Source: Variovorax sp. WS11
GTDB taxonomy: Bacteria > Pseudomonadota > Gammaproteobacteria > Burkholderiales > Burkholderiaceae_C
Assembly: GCF_010499245.1 (NCBI RefSeq)
Contig: NZ_JAAGOW010000001.1
Coordinates: forward strand, 496,001 to 560,000
Direction of reading: 5' to 3'
DNA: 64,000 nt
The translations under genes and the position numbers were made by a program. The notes under the pieces were generated by a model, which was not told the DNA's origin, searched no databases, and saw nothing but the letters and a program-made list of their open reading frames with translations. Below are positions 1 through 9,029 of this stretch, in pieces (the first letter of the stretch is position 1; every line of letters starts with the position of its first letter).

Positions 1-99
1 TTAACCATTACATCGAAACAACTGCCGGTAGAGACACTCCGCCAGCAGTGAGAGGTGGAACGAGCACGCAGGTACGGATGCGGTACCAAAGGATGATCT

Positions 100-3000
100 A
101 TGTTTACTTGGATCATTGGCTCAAGTCTGCGATTTCGCTTCCTGGTGCTCGCCATGGCCGCAACGCTGTTGGTGTTCGGAACCCAGCAACTGCGCCGGAT
201 GCCGGTGGATGTATTCCCGGAGTTCGCTCCGCCCAAGGTCGAGATCCAGACCGAGGGTCCCGGCATGACCGCCACCGAAGTCGAGGAACTCATCACGATT
301 CCCATGGAGGACCAGCTGCGCGGCGTGCCGGGCGTCGAGTACGTCCGCTCCTCGTCGGTGACGGGACTCTCGCAGGTGGTGCTCCTGTTCAAGATGGGCA
401 CCGACCTCATGGATGCGCGGCAGCGCGTGCAGGAGCGCTTGAAGCTCGCCATCGCCGAGTTGCCGAAGTCTTCGGGTATGCCGGTCATGCTGCAGCCTCT
501 CTCCTCGACCAGCCGCGTCATGAAGATCGGCCTGTCCTCGAAGGTCTACGACCAGATGGACCTGTCGATGATCGCCTATTGGACGGTCAAGTTCCGGCTC
601 ATGTCCGTCCCCGGCGTGGCCAACATACCCATGTGGGGCGACCGGATCAAGTCGCTGCAGGTTCAGGTCGACCCGAGCCTGATGCGCGCCCACAACGTCA
701 CGCTCAACGAAGTCATGGAGACGACTTCGGACGCCCTGGACATCGGCATGCTGTCGTACAGCTCCGGTGCAAAGGCGCGCATCGACGGGATGGTCGACAC
801 GCCCAACCAGCGCTTCGCCATCCACAACGAGTCGCCGGTGTTCTCGACCGAACACCTGGCCGCAGTGCCGCTGACCCTCAAAGGCAGGCGTGCCGACCCG
901 CCGCGGCTGGGCGATGTCGGCAAGGTGGTGTGGGACACCTGGCCCATGGTCGGCGACGCCGTCATCAACGACGAGCGCGGCCTGATGATGATCGTCGAGA
1001 AGCTGCCTTGGGCCAATACGCTGGAAGTCACGCGCGGCATCGAGGATGCCCTGGCTGCGTTGAAGCCGGGGTTGCCGGGCATCGAGATCGACTCCACGAT
1101 TTTCCGGCCGGCGACCTTCATCGAGCTGTCGATGAGCAACCTGACGCAGGCGCTCATCATCGGTTGCATCCTGGTGGTCCTCGTGCTCGGCGCCTTCCTT
1201 TATGAATGGCGAGTGGCGCTGATCAGCGTGGTCGCCATTCCCCTGTCGCTGGTGGCAGCCGGAGTCGTTCTGTACCTGATGGGCGCCACGATCAATACGA
1301 TGGTGCTGGCAGGATTCATCGTCGCCCTCGGCGATGTGGTGGACGACGCCATCATCGATGTCGAGAACATCGTGCGGCGCCTGCGCCAGCACCGCCAGGC
1401 AGGCAGCGGCAAGTCGACGGCGCGCATCATCCTCGAGGCCTCGATCGAGGTGCGCTCCGCCATCGTTCACGCGACGGTGATCGTCGTGCTGGCGGTGACG
1501 CCGGTCTTCTTCATGGGCGGACTGTCGGGGGTGTTCTTCGAGCCGCTGGTCCTCGCCTACCTGGTGGCGATGCTGGCTTCCATGGTGGTGGCGCTGACGG
1601 TGACCCCGGCCCTGTGCCTGCTGCTGCTGGATCGCACACGCGTCGAGCGCAGGGAGTCTCCGCTGGTGCCGTGGCTCAAGCGCCACTATGCGGCAGCGCT
1701 TTCGCGGGTCATCGACACGCCGCGCGCCGCCTTCGCGGCCGCCATCATTCTTGTCGTCGCAGCCATCGGCGTGTGGCCTTTCCTGGGAGCGTCGCTGCTC
1801 CCCGAGTTCAAGGAACGGGACTTCCTGATGCACTGGGTCCCGCCCGAGGGCACCTCGCACCCGGAGACCTTCCGCATCACCCAGGCGGCCAGCCGCGAGT
1901 TGCGCGCCATCGAGGGCGTGCGCAACTTCGGCGCCCACATCGGGCGCGCCGTCGGCGGCGACGAGCCCTATGGCGTGAACTTCACCGAGAACTGGATCAG
2001 CGTCGACCCCAAGGTGGACTACGACAAGACCCGCGCGAGCGTGGAGGCGGCGGTGGCCGGCTACCCCGGGCTCTACCGCGACGTGCAAACCTACCTGAAG
2101 GAGCGGATCAAGGAGGTGCTGACCGGCGCGGGCGAGTCCATCGTCGTACGCATCTTCGGTCCTGAGCTGTCGGTCCTGCGCGAGAAGGCGCACGAGGTGG
2201 AAGACGCGCTGAAGGGCATCCCCGGACTCATCGATCTCCACCTTGAACAGCAGGTCGATGTGCCGCAGGTGCAGGTCAAGGTGAATCTGGACAACGCTGC
2301 CCGTTACGGGATCAAGCCCGGGGACGTGCGGCGGGTGGTGAACATCCTGATGTCCGGCATCGAGGTCACGGACATCCACAAGGGTGGCAAGGTCTACGAT
2401 GTCTTCGTCTGGACCGACCCCTCGTCGCGCCGCAACGTGGACGACATCCGCGAGTTCATGATCGACACGCCCTACGGCGGTCGTGTGCGGGTGGCGGACA
2501 TCGCCGACATCAACATCCTGCCGACGCCGAACAAGATCAAGCGCGAGAACAATTCGCGGCGCATCGACATCCACGCCAACGTCAAGGGACGTGACCTGGG
2601 CTCCGTGGCCAGCGATGTCGAGCAGCGGCTCGAGAAGCTCCAGTTCCCCATCGGGTACTACCCGCAGCTGCTGGGCGAATACAAGGAGCGCCAGGCGGCA
2701 CAGCGCAATCTGCTGGTCGCCTCCGTCGTCGTCGTCGTGGCGATCTTCCTTGTCCTGCATGCGACGTTCGGGAATCTGCGGCTCGCCACCCTGGTCTTCC
2801 TCGCTCTCCCGGCCGCGCTGGTCGGCGCCGTGTTGGCGACCTTCGCCGCCGACCGCGTCATTTCGCTCGGCTCCCTGGTGGGCATCATCACGATCCTGGG
2901 TCTGTCGGCGCGCAACGGCATCATGCTCATCGAGCACTGCCGACACCTCGAGCGAGAGGAAGGCATGCCCTTCGGCACCCCATTGGTCCTGCGCGGCGCC

Positions 3001-3243
3001 GGCGAACGCCTGTCGCCGATCCTGATGACCACCCTGTGCACCGCGCTGGCACTGCTGCCGCTGATCGTGCCCGGCAGCATTCCCGGCCATGAGGTCGAGC
3101 ACCCGATGGCCGTGGCCATCCTGGGCGGCATCATCACCTCGTCCCTGCTGAGCCTCTTCGTGATACCGATCCTGTATCTCCGGTATGGGGCAAGCGTGCG
3201 CGAGCCCTTTGCGGCCCCGCCTCTCCGGACGGCGTCGCCCTAG
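100..3243 (+). CDS. RND-type efflux permease (HME/CzcA-like), first copy
   Basis: Inner-membrane RND transporter of 1047 aa, the usual family length. The start has AAAGGAT just upstream. Residues 1-30 form TM1, followed by the PVDVFPEFAPP segment typical of RND pore domains; a block of TM helices lies near 335-510 and another near 860-1035, with two large periplasmic loops between. TM4 reads GDVVDDAIIDVEN (D412, D415, D416, D420, E422), matching the Asp/Glu proton-relay stretch of CzcA/CusA-like proteins, so a proton antiporter is likely. The substrate cannot be told from sequence. It opens a same-strand run with a secreted protein, a short adaptor and a second RND permease. No TolC-like channel gene is adjacent. 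Family assignment is sure; metal specificity is not claimed. Confidence 0.9.
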   Translation: MFTWIIGSSLRFRFLVLAMAATLLVFGTQQLRRMPVDVFPEFAPPKVEIQTEGPGMTATEVEELITIPMEDQLRGVPGVEYVRSSSVTGLSQVVLLFKMGTDLMDARQRVQERLKLAIAELPKSSGMPVMLQPLSSTSRVMKIGLSSKVYDQMDLSMIAYWTVKFRLMSVPGVANIPMWGDRIKSLQVQVDPSLMRAHNVTLNEVMETTSDALDIGMLSYSSGAKARIDGMVDTPNQRFAIHNESPVFSTEHLAAVPLTLKGRRADPPRLGDVGKVVWDTWPMVGDAVINDERGLMMIVEKLPWANTLEVTRGIEDALAALKPGLPGIEIDSTIFRPATFIELSMSNLTQALIIGCILVVLVLGAFLYEWRVALISVVAIPLSLVAAGVVLYLMGATINTMVLAGFIVALGDVVDDAIIDVENIVRRLRQHRQAGSGKSTARIILEASIEVRSAIVHATVIVVLAVTPVFFMGGLSGVFFEPLVLAYLVAMLASMVVALTVTPALCLLLLDRTRVERRESPLVPWLKRHYAAALSRVIDTPRAAFAAAIILVVAAIGVWPFLGASLLPEFKERDFLMHWVPPEGTSHPETFRITQAASRELRAIEGVRNFGAHIGRAVGGDEPYGVNFTENWISVDPKVDYDKTRASVEAAVAGYPGLYRDVQTYLKERIKEVLTGAGESIVVRIFGPELSVLREKAHEVEDALKGIPGLIDLHLEQQVDVPQVQVKVNLDNAARYGIKPGDVRRVVNILMSGIEVTDIHKGGKVYDVFVWTDPSSRRNVDDIREFMIDTPYGGRVRVADIADINILPTPNKIKRENNSRRIDIHANVKGRDLGSVASDVEQRLEKLQFPIGYYPQLLGEYKERQAAQRNLLVASVVVVVAIFLVLHATFGNLRLATLVFLALPAALVGAVLATFAADRVISLGSLVGIITILGLSARNGIMLIEHCRHLEREEGMPFGTPLVLRGAGERLSPILMTTLCTALALLPLIVPGSIPGHEVEHPMAVAILGGIITSSLLSLFVIPILYLRYGASVREPFAAPPLRTASP

Positions 3244-3299
3244 CGTCGCGTGACGACGGCCGCATCGAGTCGAAAGTCCAGAGAAGAAGAGAGGCAGTC

Positions 3300-4055
3300 A
3301 TGGTTCGCTTGCTCAGATATCTCGGCGTCATCGTCTCGACCATCGCCTTGACGCTGGGCGCACCGGCACGCGCGCAGGATCCCGCACCGAATCCCGCACC
3401 GAATCCCGCACCGGATCAGCAGGTCCCAGCTCGTTCGCAGGCCAAGGACGCGGCGGCGGATGGCCATACGCCCAAGCCCGTGGAGGACGCGGCGGAGCCG
3501 GACCATATCCGCGGCCAGGTCACCCTGGTCGAAGCATCCCTGATCGCCGTGAAGACCCGCGAGGGAAAAACGTTGAGCATCGGACTGCACGACAACACCA
3601 CGGTCATCGGCCTCAGCAAGGGCAGCTTCGCGGAGGTGGACTTCGGCATCTACGTCGGAGCCGTCGCAGTGAAGCTGGAGGAATACAGCCCCATCGTGCG
3701 CGATTCGGCAGTTTGGCTGCACAAGGGTTTCGAGCTGCGGATCATCGACGACAAGCTGCGCGGCATCGCCCTGGGCCACAGGAAGTGGGACCTGACGTCC
3801 GACAGCATCATCTCCCACGGCTGGGTGGACGACCTCGAGGTCCGTGTGCTCTCGATCAAGTGGGGGCCAACCGACTACGACGAAACGGACGTGGAGGTTC
3901 CCCGCGACGTGCCGATCCACAAGATGTCGCTGGCCGACAAGAGCCTGATCAAACCGGGCATGTCCGTCTTCGTCGGTGCGCTCAAGGGGTCGGACGGCAA
4001 ATACGCAGCCCTCTTCGTCATCGTTGGCAAGGACGGCCTCGTCCCGGCGTTGTAG
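3300..4055 (+). CDS. Secreted protein of unknown function in the RND locus
   Basis: 251 aa. A signal peptide (residues 1 to about 25, ending APARA-Q) is followed by a Pro/Ala/Asn linker made of repeated NPAP units, then a mostly beta-predicted body from about residue 65 that begins HIRGQVTLVEASLIAVKT. That opening resembles OB-like small periplasmic domains in which a GxV strand pattern recurs, but I do not recognise the family. GAGAGG lies just before the ATG. It sits 56 bases after the first RND permease and 30 before the adaptor, so co-transcription is likely and a periplasmic accessory role is inferred from position only. Confidence 0.75.
   Translation: MVRLLRYLGVIVSTIALTLGAPARAQDPAPNPAPNPAPDQQVPARSQAKDAAADGHTPKPVEDAAEPDHIRGQVTLVEASLIAVKTREGKTLSIGLHDNTTVIGLSKGSFAEVDFGIYVGAVAVKLEEYSPIVRDSAVWLHKGFELRIIDDKLRGIALGHRKWDLTSDSIISHGWVDDLEVRVLSIKWGPTDYDETDVEVPRDVPIHKMSLADKSLIKPGMSVFVGALKGSDGKYAALFVIVGKDGLVPAL
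3379..3414 (+). repeat. 12-bp tandem repeat, three copies, coding for PAPN units
   Basis: The unit ATCCCGCACCGA occurs three times in a row, the third ending in G instead of A. It encodes the NPAP linker after the signal peptide of the secreted protein. As the unit is a multiple of three, copy changes would alter linker length without breaking the frame. Confidence 0.85.
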
Positions 4056-4085
4056 CAAGCGAAGTCTGAGACAAGGAGCACTCCC

Positions 4086-5039
4086 ATGAAAACCCAGCAC
4101 CTGGCCGCGGTCGCAACCCTTCTGTTGGTGCCAGCAGCAGCACTCGCGGCGGGTCCCGATCCATCGAAGCCGACGGGGAAGAATGCCGCGGTCACGCTGG
4201 AGACGATCGCGGGGAGCAACGTCAAGCGCGTTGTCCTGAGCGCGAAGGCGGCAGAACGCCTGGGGATCGAAACCGGAAAGGTGGGCGAGCAGTCGATCGT
4301 CCACAAGCAGATGGTCAGTGGGCTCGTCACCGCGGCGGCCGACAAGCCGCCCGCCGCGAAGCCCGGTGGCGGCGGCATCTTTGGCGGTTTCGCGCAAACC
4401 GGCAGCACCGCTGCAGGCGCTGCTGCAGTGGCTACGGTGGTTTCTGCCACGCACGCGCAGCAGCAACCCGGAGGTGGACCCGGCCTGGGGAAGGTCGTCA
4501 TCGAATCGCCGCAGCCGCCGACGCCTGCAACGCCATCGGCGCGGACCAACATCCCCATCCTCGGCGACGCCTGGGTGGTGGTGAGCCTGTCTGCCGCGGA
4601 GTGGGAACGGCTCGCCAAGGACAAGCCGGCACGCCTGCTGCCGCTTGCCACCCGTGACACCTTAGGTGGCGACTTGCTCGCGCAGCCGTCCGGCGTCGCG
4701 CCGCTCGAGGACACGAAGCGCTCGATGCTTTCGCTCTACTACATCGTGCCCGGCGCGAACCACGGCCTGACGCTGAACAGTCGCCTGCGCGTCGAGCTGC
4801 AGATTTCCGGCACCGAGGACAAGCGCAAGGTCGTGCCGTACAGCGCCGTGTACTACGACGGCAAGGGCGCCGCCTGGGTCTACGTCAACACCAAGCCGCT
4901 GACCTTCGAGCGGCAGCGCATCAACGTGGAGCGCATCGTCGGCGACGTGGCGATCCTTTCCGGCGGTCCCGCCATCGGAACCCCGGTGGTCACCGTGGGT
5001 GCGTCGCTGCTCTTCGGGACTGAGATCTTCGGCAAGTAG
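4086..5039 (+). CDS. RND periplasmic adaptor-like protein lacking the hairpin region
   Basis: 317 aa with a signal peptide (1-22, AALAAG). AAGGAG lies before the ATG. Residues 46-66 (VKRVVLSAKAAERLGIETGKV) look like the N-terminal strand of heavy-metal-type RND adaptors; residues about 155-185 resemble the barrel domain (DAWVVVSLSAAEWERL) and the end carries the membrane-proximal pattern VPYSAVYYDGKGAAWVYV. Between them, where lipoyl half-motifs and a coiled-coil hairpin should lie, there is only a Gly/Ala/Gln-rich low-complexity stretch (about 85-135). It therefore could bind an RND pump yet could not reach a TolC channel in the usual way. Located between the two RND genes. Adaptor relationship is probable; the shortened form is seen directly. 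Confidence 0.75.
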   Translation: MKTQHLAAVATLLLVPAAALAAGPDPSKPTGKNAAVTLETIAGSNVKRVVLSAKAAERLGIETGKVGEQSIVHKQMVSGLVTAAADKPPAAKPGGGGIFGGFAQTGSTAAGAAAVATVVSATHAQQQPGGGPGLGKVVIESPQPPTPATPSARTNIPILGDAWVVVSLSAAEWERLAKDKPARLLPLATRDTLGGDLLAQPSGVAPLEDTKRSMLSLYYIVPGANHGLTLNSRLRVELQISGTEDKRKVVPYSAVYYDGKGAAWVYVNTKPLTFERQRINVERIVGDVAILSGGPAIGTPVVTVGASLLFGTEIFGK

Positions 5040-5075
5040 CACGCATCGGTAGGCGTTGGGCGAAAGGAGGCGGGT

Positions 5076-8000
5076 ATGTTTCGCTGGATCATTGGCTCGA
5101 GCTTGCAGTTTCGCTACCTGGTGCTGGGCATCGCCGCGGCGCTGATGGTCTTCGGCACGGCTCAGCTGCGCAAGGCGCCCGTCGACGTGTTTCCGGAGTT
5201 CGCGCCGCCGGTGGTGGAGGTCCAGACCGAGGCGATCGGTCTGTCGGCCGACGAGGTGCAGAGCCTCATCACCCTCAACCTCGAGGAGCTGCTCTCGGGC
5301 GTGCCCTGGCTGGAGTCGATCCGGTCGCAGTCGGTGACCGGCCTCTCCTCGATCGTGCTCACCTTCAAGCGAGGGACCGACCTCATGAAGGCCCGGCAGA
5401 TGATCCAGGAGCGCCTGACACTGGCCTATACCCTGCCGAACATCGCGCAGCCGCCCGTGATCCTGCAACCGCTCTCGGCAACCTCTCGCTTCATGATGGT
5501 CGGGATCACGTCGGACAAGGTCGAGACGACCGAACTGTCGCTGCTCACGCGCTGGACGATCAAGCCGCGGCTGCTGGGGATTCCCGGGGTCGCGAACGTG
5601 GCGATCTGGGGCCAGCGCCTGCGTCAGATGCACGTCCAGATCGACCCCGGCCGGTTGCACGACGCCAAGGTGCTGCAGGAAGACATCATCGCCGCCGCCG
5701 GCGATGCGCTGTGGGTGTCGCCGCTGACCTTCCTCAAGGGATCGGCACCAGGCACCGGCGGGTGGATCGACAACAAGAACCAGAGGCTGGGCGTCCAGCA
5801 TACGATGCCGATCGAGACGCCGGAAGACATGGCGAAAGTGGCCGTCACGACGCCGCATCTGCTGCTCTCGGGCAAGTCGCTGTCGCTGGGCGATGTCACC
5901 GAGCTGACCTTCTCCCATCCGCCGATGATCGGCGACGCGGTGGCCAAGAACGGCAACGGCCTGATGCTGGTCATCGAGAAGTTCCCCTCCACCAACACGC
6001 TGGAGGTCACACGCGCGGTCGACCGCGCGCTGGCGGAGCTGAGTCGCGGCCTGCCGGGCGTGCAGATCGATACACGGGTCTACAGACTGGCGTCCTATGT
6101 CGACGACTCGATCGCCCATCTGGCGCAGGCGATCCTCCTCGGCGGCGTGCTGGTGATCCTGGTGATCGGCGCGTTCCTGAACAGCTGGCGCAGCGCCCTG
6201 ATCAGCGCGGTGTCGATCGCCCTCACGCTGCTGGCCGCCTTGACGGCGCTGCAGCTGACGGGCGCGACGATCAACACCATGATCCTGGCCGGCCTGATCG
6301 TTGCGCTGAGCGTGGTCATCGACGATGTGGTGGTCGACACGCAGATGCTGCGCGAACGATTGCGCGCGCACGGCCCAGACAGCGGCACAACGGTCACGTC
6401 GGTGGTCTTCGCGACAACCCTTGCATCCCAACGCAACGCACTCTACGCGACCCTGGTCGTCGTGCTCGCCGTCCTGCCGATCTTCTTCATGGGCGGCGTG
6501 GCGGGCTCGTTCTTCGAGCCACTGGCCATCGCGTATCTGTTGGCGGTGGCCGCATCGATGGTGGTCGCTCTGACCGTGACCCCCGTGCTCAGCCTGATGC
6601 TGCTGGGGCGCGCGGCCGGCCGGGAACGCGACTCGGCTTTCGCCGTCTGGCTCGGCGAGAAATACGACTCGGGCTTGCGCAAGCTCATCGCCGCGCCGCG
6701 CAAGGCGCTGCTGGTGGCCGGCGTCGCAGTGCTGGCCGGCGTCGGCATCTGGCCGCTGCTGGGCCAATCGCTGCTTCCGACCTTCAAGGAGCAGGTCCTC
6801 TTGGTGAACTGGTCCACGCCTCCAGGGACCTCCCACGCCGAGACGCATCGCATCACTTCGCGGGTCAGCAGCGAGCTGCGATCCCTGCCCGGTGTGCGCT
6901 CGGTCGGCGCCCATGTGGGTCGCGCGGTGACCGGCGACCAGGTGGTGGGCATCAATGCGAGCCAGATCTGGATCGGCCTCGATCCCAAGGCCGACTACGC
7001 CAAGACGGTCGCAACGATACGCGAGACCATCGAAGGCTATCCAGGCATCGAGCACAGCGTGCGTTCCTATCTGCGCGACAAGGTCAGCGAGGTGCTCACC
7101 GGCGCGGGCCATGCGATCGTCGTGCGCATCTACGGCCAGAAGATCGAGGTGCTGAACCAGAAGGCCGAGGAGGTCCGGCAGGCGATCTCCGGCATTCGGG
7201 GAATCGTCGACCTGCAAACCGAAGGGCAGGTGGAGGAGCTCCAGTTGCAGGTCAAGGTGGACCTCGACGCTGCGGGCCGCGCCAACGTCAAGCCCGGTGA
7301 TGTGCGGCGCTCCACGGCAACCGTGTTCGCCGGCCTGGTGGTTGGCTACCTGTTCAAGGAGCAGAAGATCTACGAGGTGGTGGTGCACGGTGCGCCCGAG
7401 GCTCGGCACAGCGTGACCAAGCTGCGCGATCTGTGGGTCGACAAATCGGATCGCACGCAGGTGCGCCTGGGCGATATCGCCGAGGTCAGCCTGGTCTCGA
7501 CACCGACGGTCCTGCGCCACGAGCGCATTGCGCCCTATGTGGACGTCGTGGCCAACGTGTCGGGGCGCGATGCGAGCTCGGTGGCAGAAGAAGTGGAGGA
7601 CCGGCTGGAGAAGATCCGCTTCCCGCTCGAGTACCACCCCGAGCTCCTGGGCGAATCGGCCGAACTGGAAAGCGCCCAGCAACACATGCTCGGGGTTGCG
7701 CTGGCGGCGCTGGTCGGAATCTTTTTGCTGCTGCAAGCCTGCTTCGGAAGCTGGCGACTGGCGACGATGGCTTTTGTGGGCCTTCCGGCGGCGATCGCAG
7801 GGGGCGTGCTGGCGGTGCTGGTCACCGGAGGCGTGACCTCGCTGGGTTCGATCGTCGGGTTCCTCGCGGTGCTCGGCATCGCGGCGCGCAATGGCGTGGC
7901 CCTGCTCGATCACTACCAGCACCTGGAGGCACGAGAAGCGGTGCCCTTCGGTCTCGAGCTCGTGGTGCGCGGAGCGCGCGAGCGGCTGTTGCCCATCCTG

Positions 8001-8210
8001 GCGGGCTCCGTCGCTATCATCGCCGCGCTGCTGCCGATCATCGTCTTCGGGCAGCGCGCCGGATTCGAAATCGTGCAGCCCACGGCCATCGTCATCATCG
8101 GCGGCCTCGTCGCATCGACCCTCGTGACGCTGTTCGCGATGCCGGCGTTGTACCTGCTTCTGGGAGCGGGAGCCCAGCGCCACTCCGACCTCGGCCTGGC
8201 CGATGGCTAA
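5076..8210 (+). CDS. RND-type efflux permease, second copy
   Basis: 1044 aa, clearly a paralogue of the permease at 100-3243: both open with MF-WIIGSSL-FR-LVL and share the VDVFPEFAPP segment and many stretches throughout. A very strong ribosome site (AAGGAGG, five bases before ATG) marks the start. In TM4 the acidic stretch reads VVIDDVVVDTQML: D416, D417 and D421 are kept, but the Glu of the VEN motif is Gln423. This may alter proton coupling. It follows the adaptor by 36 bases. Two permeases with one adaptor recall heteromeric RND pumps such as MdtBC; that comparison is by layout only. Substrate unknown. Confidence 0.9.
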   Translation: MFRWIIGSSLQFRYLVLGIAAALMVFGTAQLRKAPVDVFPEFAPPVVEVQTEAIGLSADEVQSLITLNLEELLSGVPWLESIRSQSVTGLSSIVLTFKRGTDLMKARQMIQERLTLAYTLPNIAQPPVILQPLSATSRFMMVGITSDKVETTELSLLTRWTIKPRLLGIPGVANVAIWGQRLRQMHVQIDPGRLHDAKVLQEDIIAAAGDALWVSPLTFLKGSAPGTGGWIDNKNQRLGVQHTMPIETPEDMAKVAVTTPHLLLSGKSLSLGDVTELTFSHPPMIGDAVAKNGNGLMLVIEKFPSTNTLEVTRAVDRALAELSRGLPGVQIDTRVYRLASYVDDSIAHLAQAILLGGVLVILVIGAFLNSWRSALISAVSIALTLLAALTALQLTGATINTMILAGLIVALSVVIDDVVVDTQMLRERLRAHGPDSGTTVTSVVFATTLASQRNALYATLVVVLAVLPIFFMGGVAGSFFEPLAIAYLLAVAASMVVALTVTPVLSLMLLGRAAGRERDSAFAVWLGEKYDSGLRKLIAAPRKALLVAGVAVLAGVGIWPLLGQSLLPTFKEQVLLVNWSTPPGTSHAETHRITSRVSSELRSLPGVRSVGAHVGRAVTGDQVVGINASQIWIGLDPKADYAKTVATIRETIEGYPGIEHSVRSYLRDKVSEVLTGAGHAIVVRIYGQKIEVLNQKAEEVRQAISGIRGIVDLQTEGQVEELQLQVKVDLDAAGRANVKPGDVRRSTATVFAGLVVGYLFKEQKIYEVVVHGAPEARHSVTKLRDLWVDKSDRTQVRLGDIAEVSLVSTPTVLRHERIAPYVDVVANVSGRDASSVAEEVEDRLEKIRFPLEYHPELLGESAELESAQQHMLGVALAALVGIFLLLQACFGSWRLATMAFVGLPAAIAGGVLAVLVTGGVTSLGSIVGFLAVLGIAARNGVALLDHYQHLEAREAVPFGLELVVRGARERLLPILAGSVAIIAALLPIIVFGQRAGFEIVQPTAIVIIGGLVASTLVTLFAMPALYLLLGAGAQRHSDLGLADG

Positions 8211-8235
8211 CCTCGACATGAAAGAGAGACTTCCC

Positions 8236-8940
8236 ATGAAGACGAAGACCTTTCGATGCCTGCTGGCTGCCGCAGCAATGTTCGCGTGCGGCGCGGCAGG
8301 TGCGCAAGCCACGGGCACGGTATCGGGCTGGCAACAGGATTTCCGCATCGCGAGCTGCAATCTCGTGTCCCAGGGGAAAAATCCCTACTTCGTGCTGGAA
8401 CCGGGTTATCAGCTCGTCCTCGAAGGCGGTGACACCAAGCTCCAGATCACCGTCCTCGACGAGACCAAGTCGGTCGCAGGGACCACGACGCGCGTCGTCG
8501 AGGAAAGGGAGTGGAAGAAGGGAGAGCTGTATGAAGTCTCCAGGAACTACTTTGCCATGTGCGAGCAGACCAAGGACGTCTTCTATTTCGGCGAGGACGT
8601 CGAGTTCTACAAGAAGGGCAAGGTGATCAAGCACGACGGGAGCTGGCATGCGGGCGTCAACGGCAACAAGGCCGGCCTGATCATGGCGGGAACACCGAAA
8701 CCGAAGATGAAGTACTACCAGGAGATCGCGCCCGGCGTGGCGATGGACCGGGCCGAGATCGTGAGCCTCGACGAGACGTGCAAGACCCCGGCGGGCACCT
8801 TCTCCGGCTGCATGAAGGTGAAGGAAAGCTCGGCCCTCGAACCGCTCGTGAGCGAGTACAAGTACCACGCGCCGGGCATCGGGCTCGTGCGGGATGAGGA
8901 TTTGCGGCTGATCCGGTACGGTTTTGTCAAGAACAAGTGA
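8236..8940 (+). CDS. Secreted protein of unknown function
   Basis: 234 aa. I place the start at 8236, after AAAGAGAG, giving a clean signal peptide (1-23, ACGAAGAQA). An upstream in-frame ATG at 8203 would overlap the RND gene and spoil it. The mature protein has four cysteines and a C-terminal segment SEYKYHAPGIGLVRDEDL; this YAPGIGLV-type ending is shared by small secreted beta-rich proteins of several bacteria, but I know no function for them. It is the fifth gene of the RND locus and probably periplasmic; a role in substrate handling is inference. Confidence 0.75.
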   Translation: MKTKTFRCLLAAAAMFACGAAGAQATGTVSGWQQDFRIASCNLVSQGKNPYFVLEPGYQLVLEGGDTKLQITVLDETKSVAGTTTRVVEEREWKKGELYEVSRNYFAMCEQTKDVFYFGEDVEFYKKGKVIKHDGSWHAGVNGNKAGLIMAGTPKPKMKYYQEIAPGVAMDRAEIVSLDETCKTPAGTFSGCMKVKESSALEPLVSEYKYHAPGIGLVRDEDLRLIRYGFVKNK

Positions 8941-9029
8941 CAGCGCGTTTCCCCTCGGTACGGCGGCATTGCCTTGCAGACGTTGCTACGCAATGATTCG
9001 TTGCAGTGAGGCAGGAGTCCGCTACAACG

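Noticed and set aside
121..3102. Very long open frame of 993 aa on the - strand opposite the first RND gene
   Set aside because: It is a mirror frame of a GC-rich gene: low-complexity His/Asp/Arg/Gln composition, no family pattern, no ribosome site.
4662..8360. 1232-aa - strand open frame across the second RND gene
   Set aside because: Same mirror effect; composition is not protein-like and the + strand holds clear genes.
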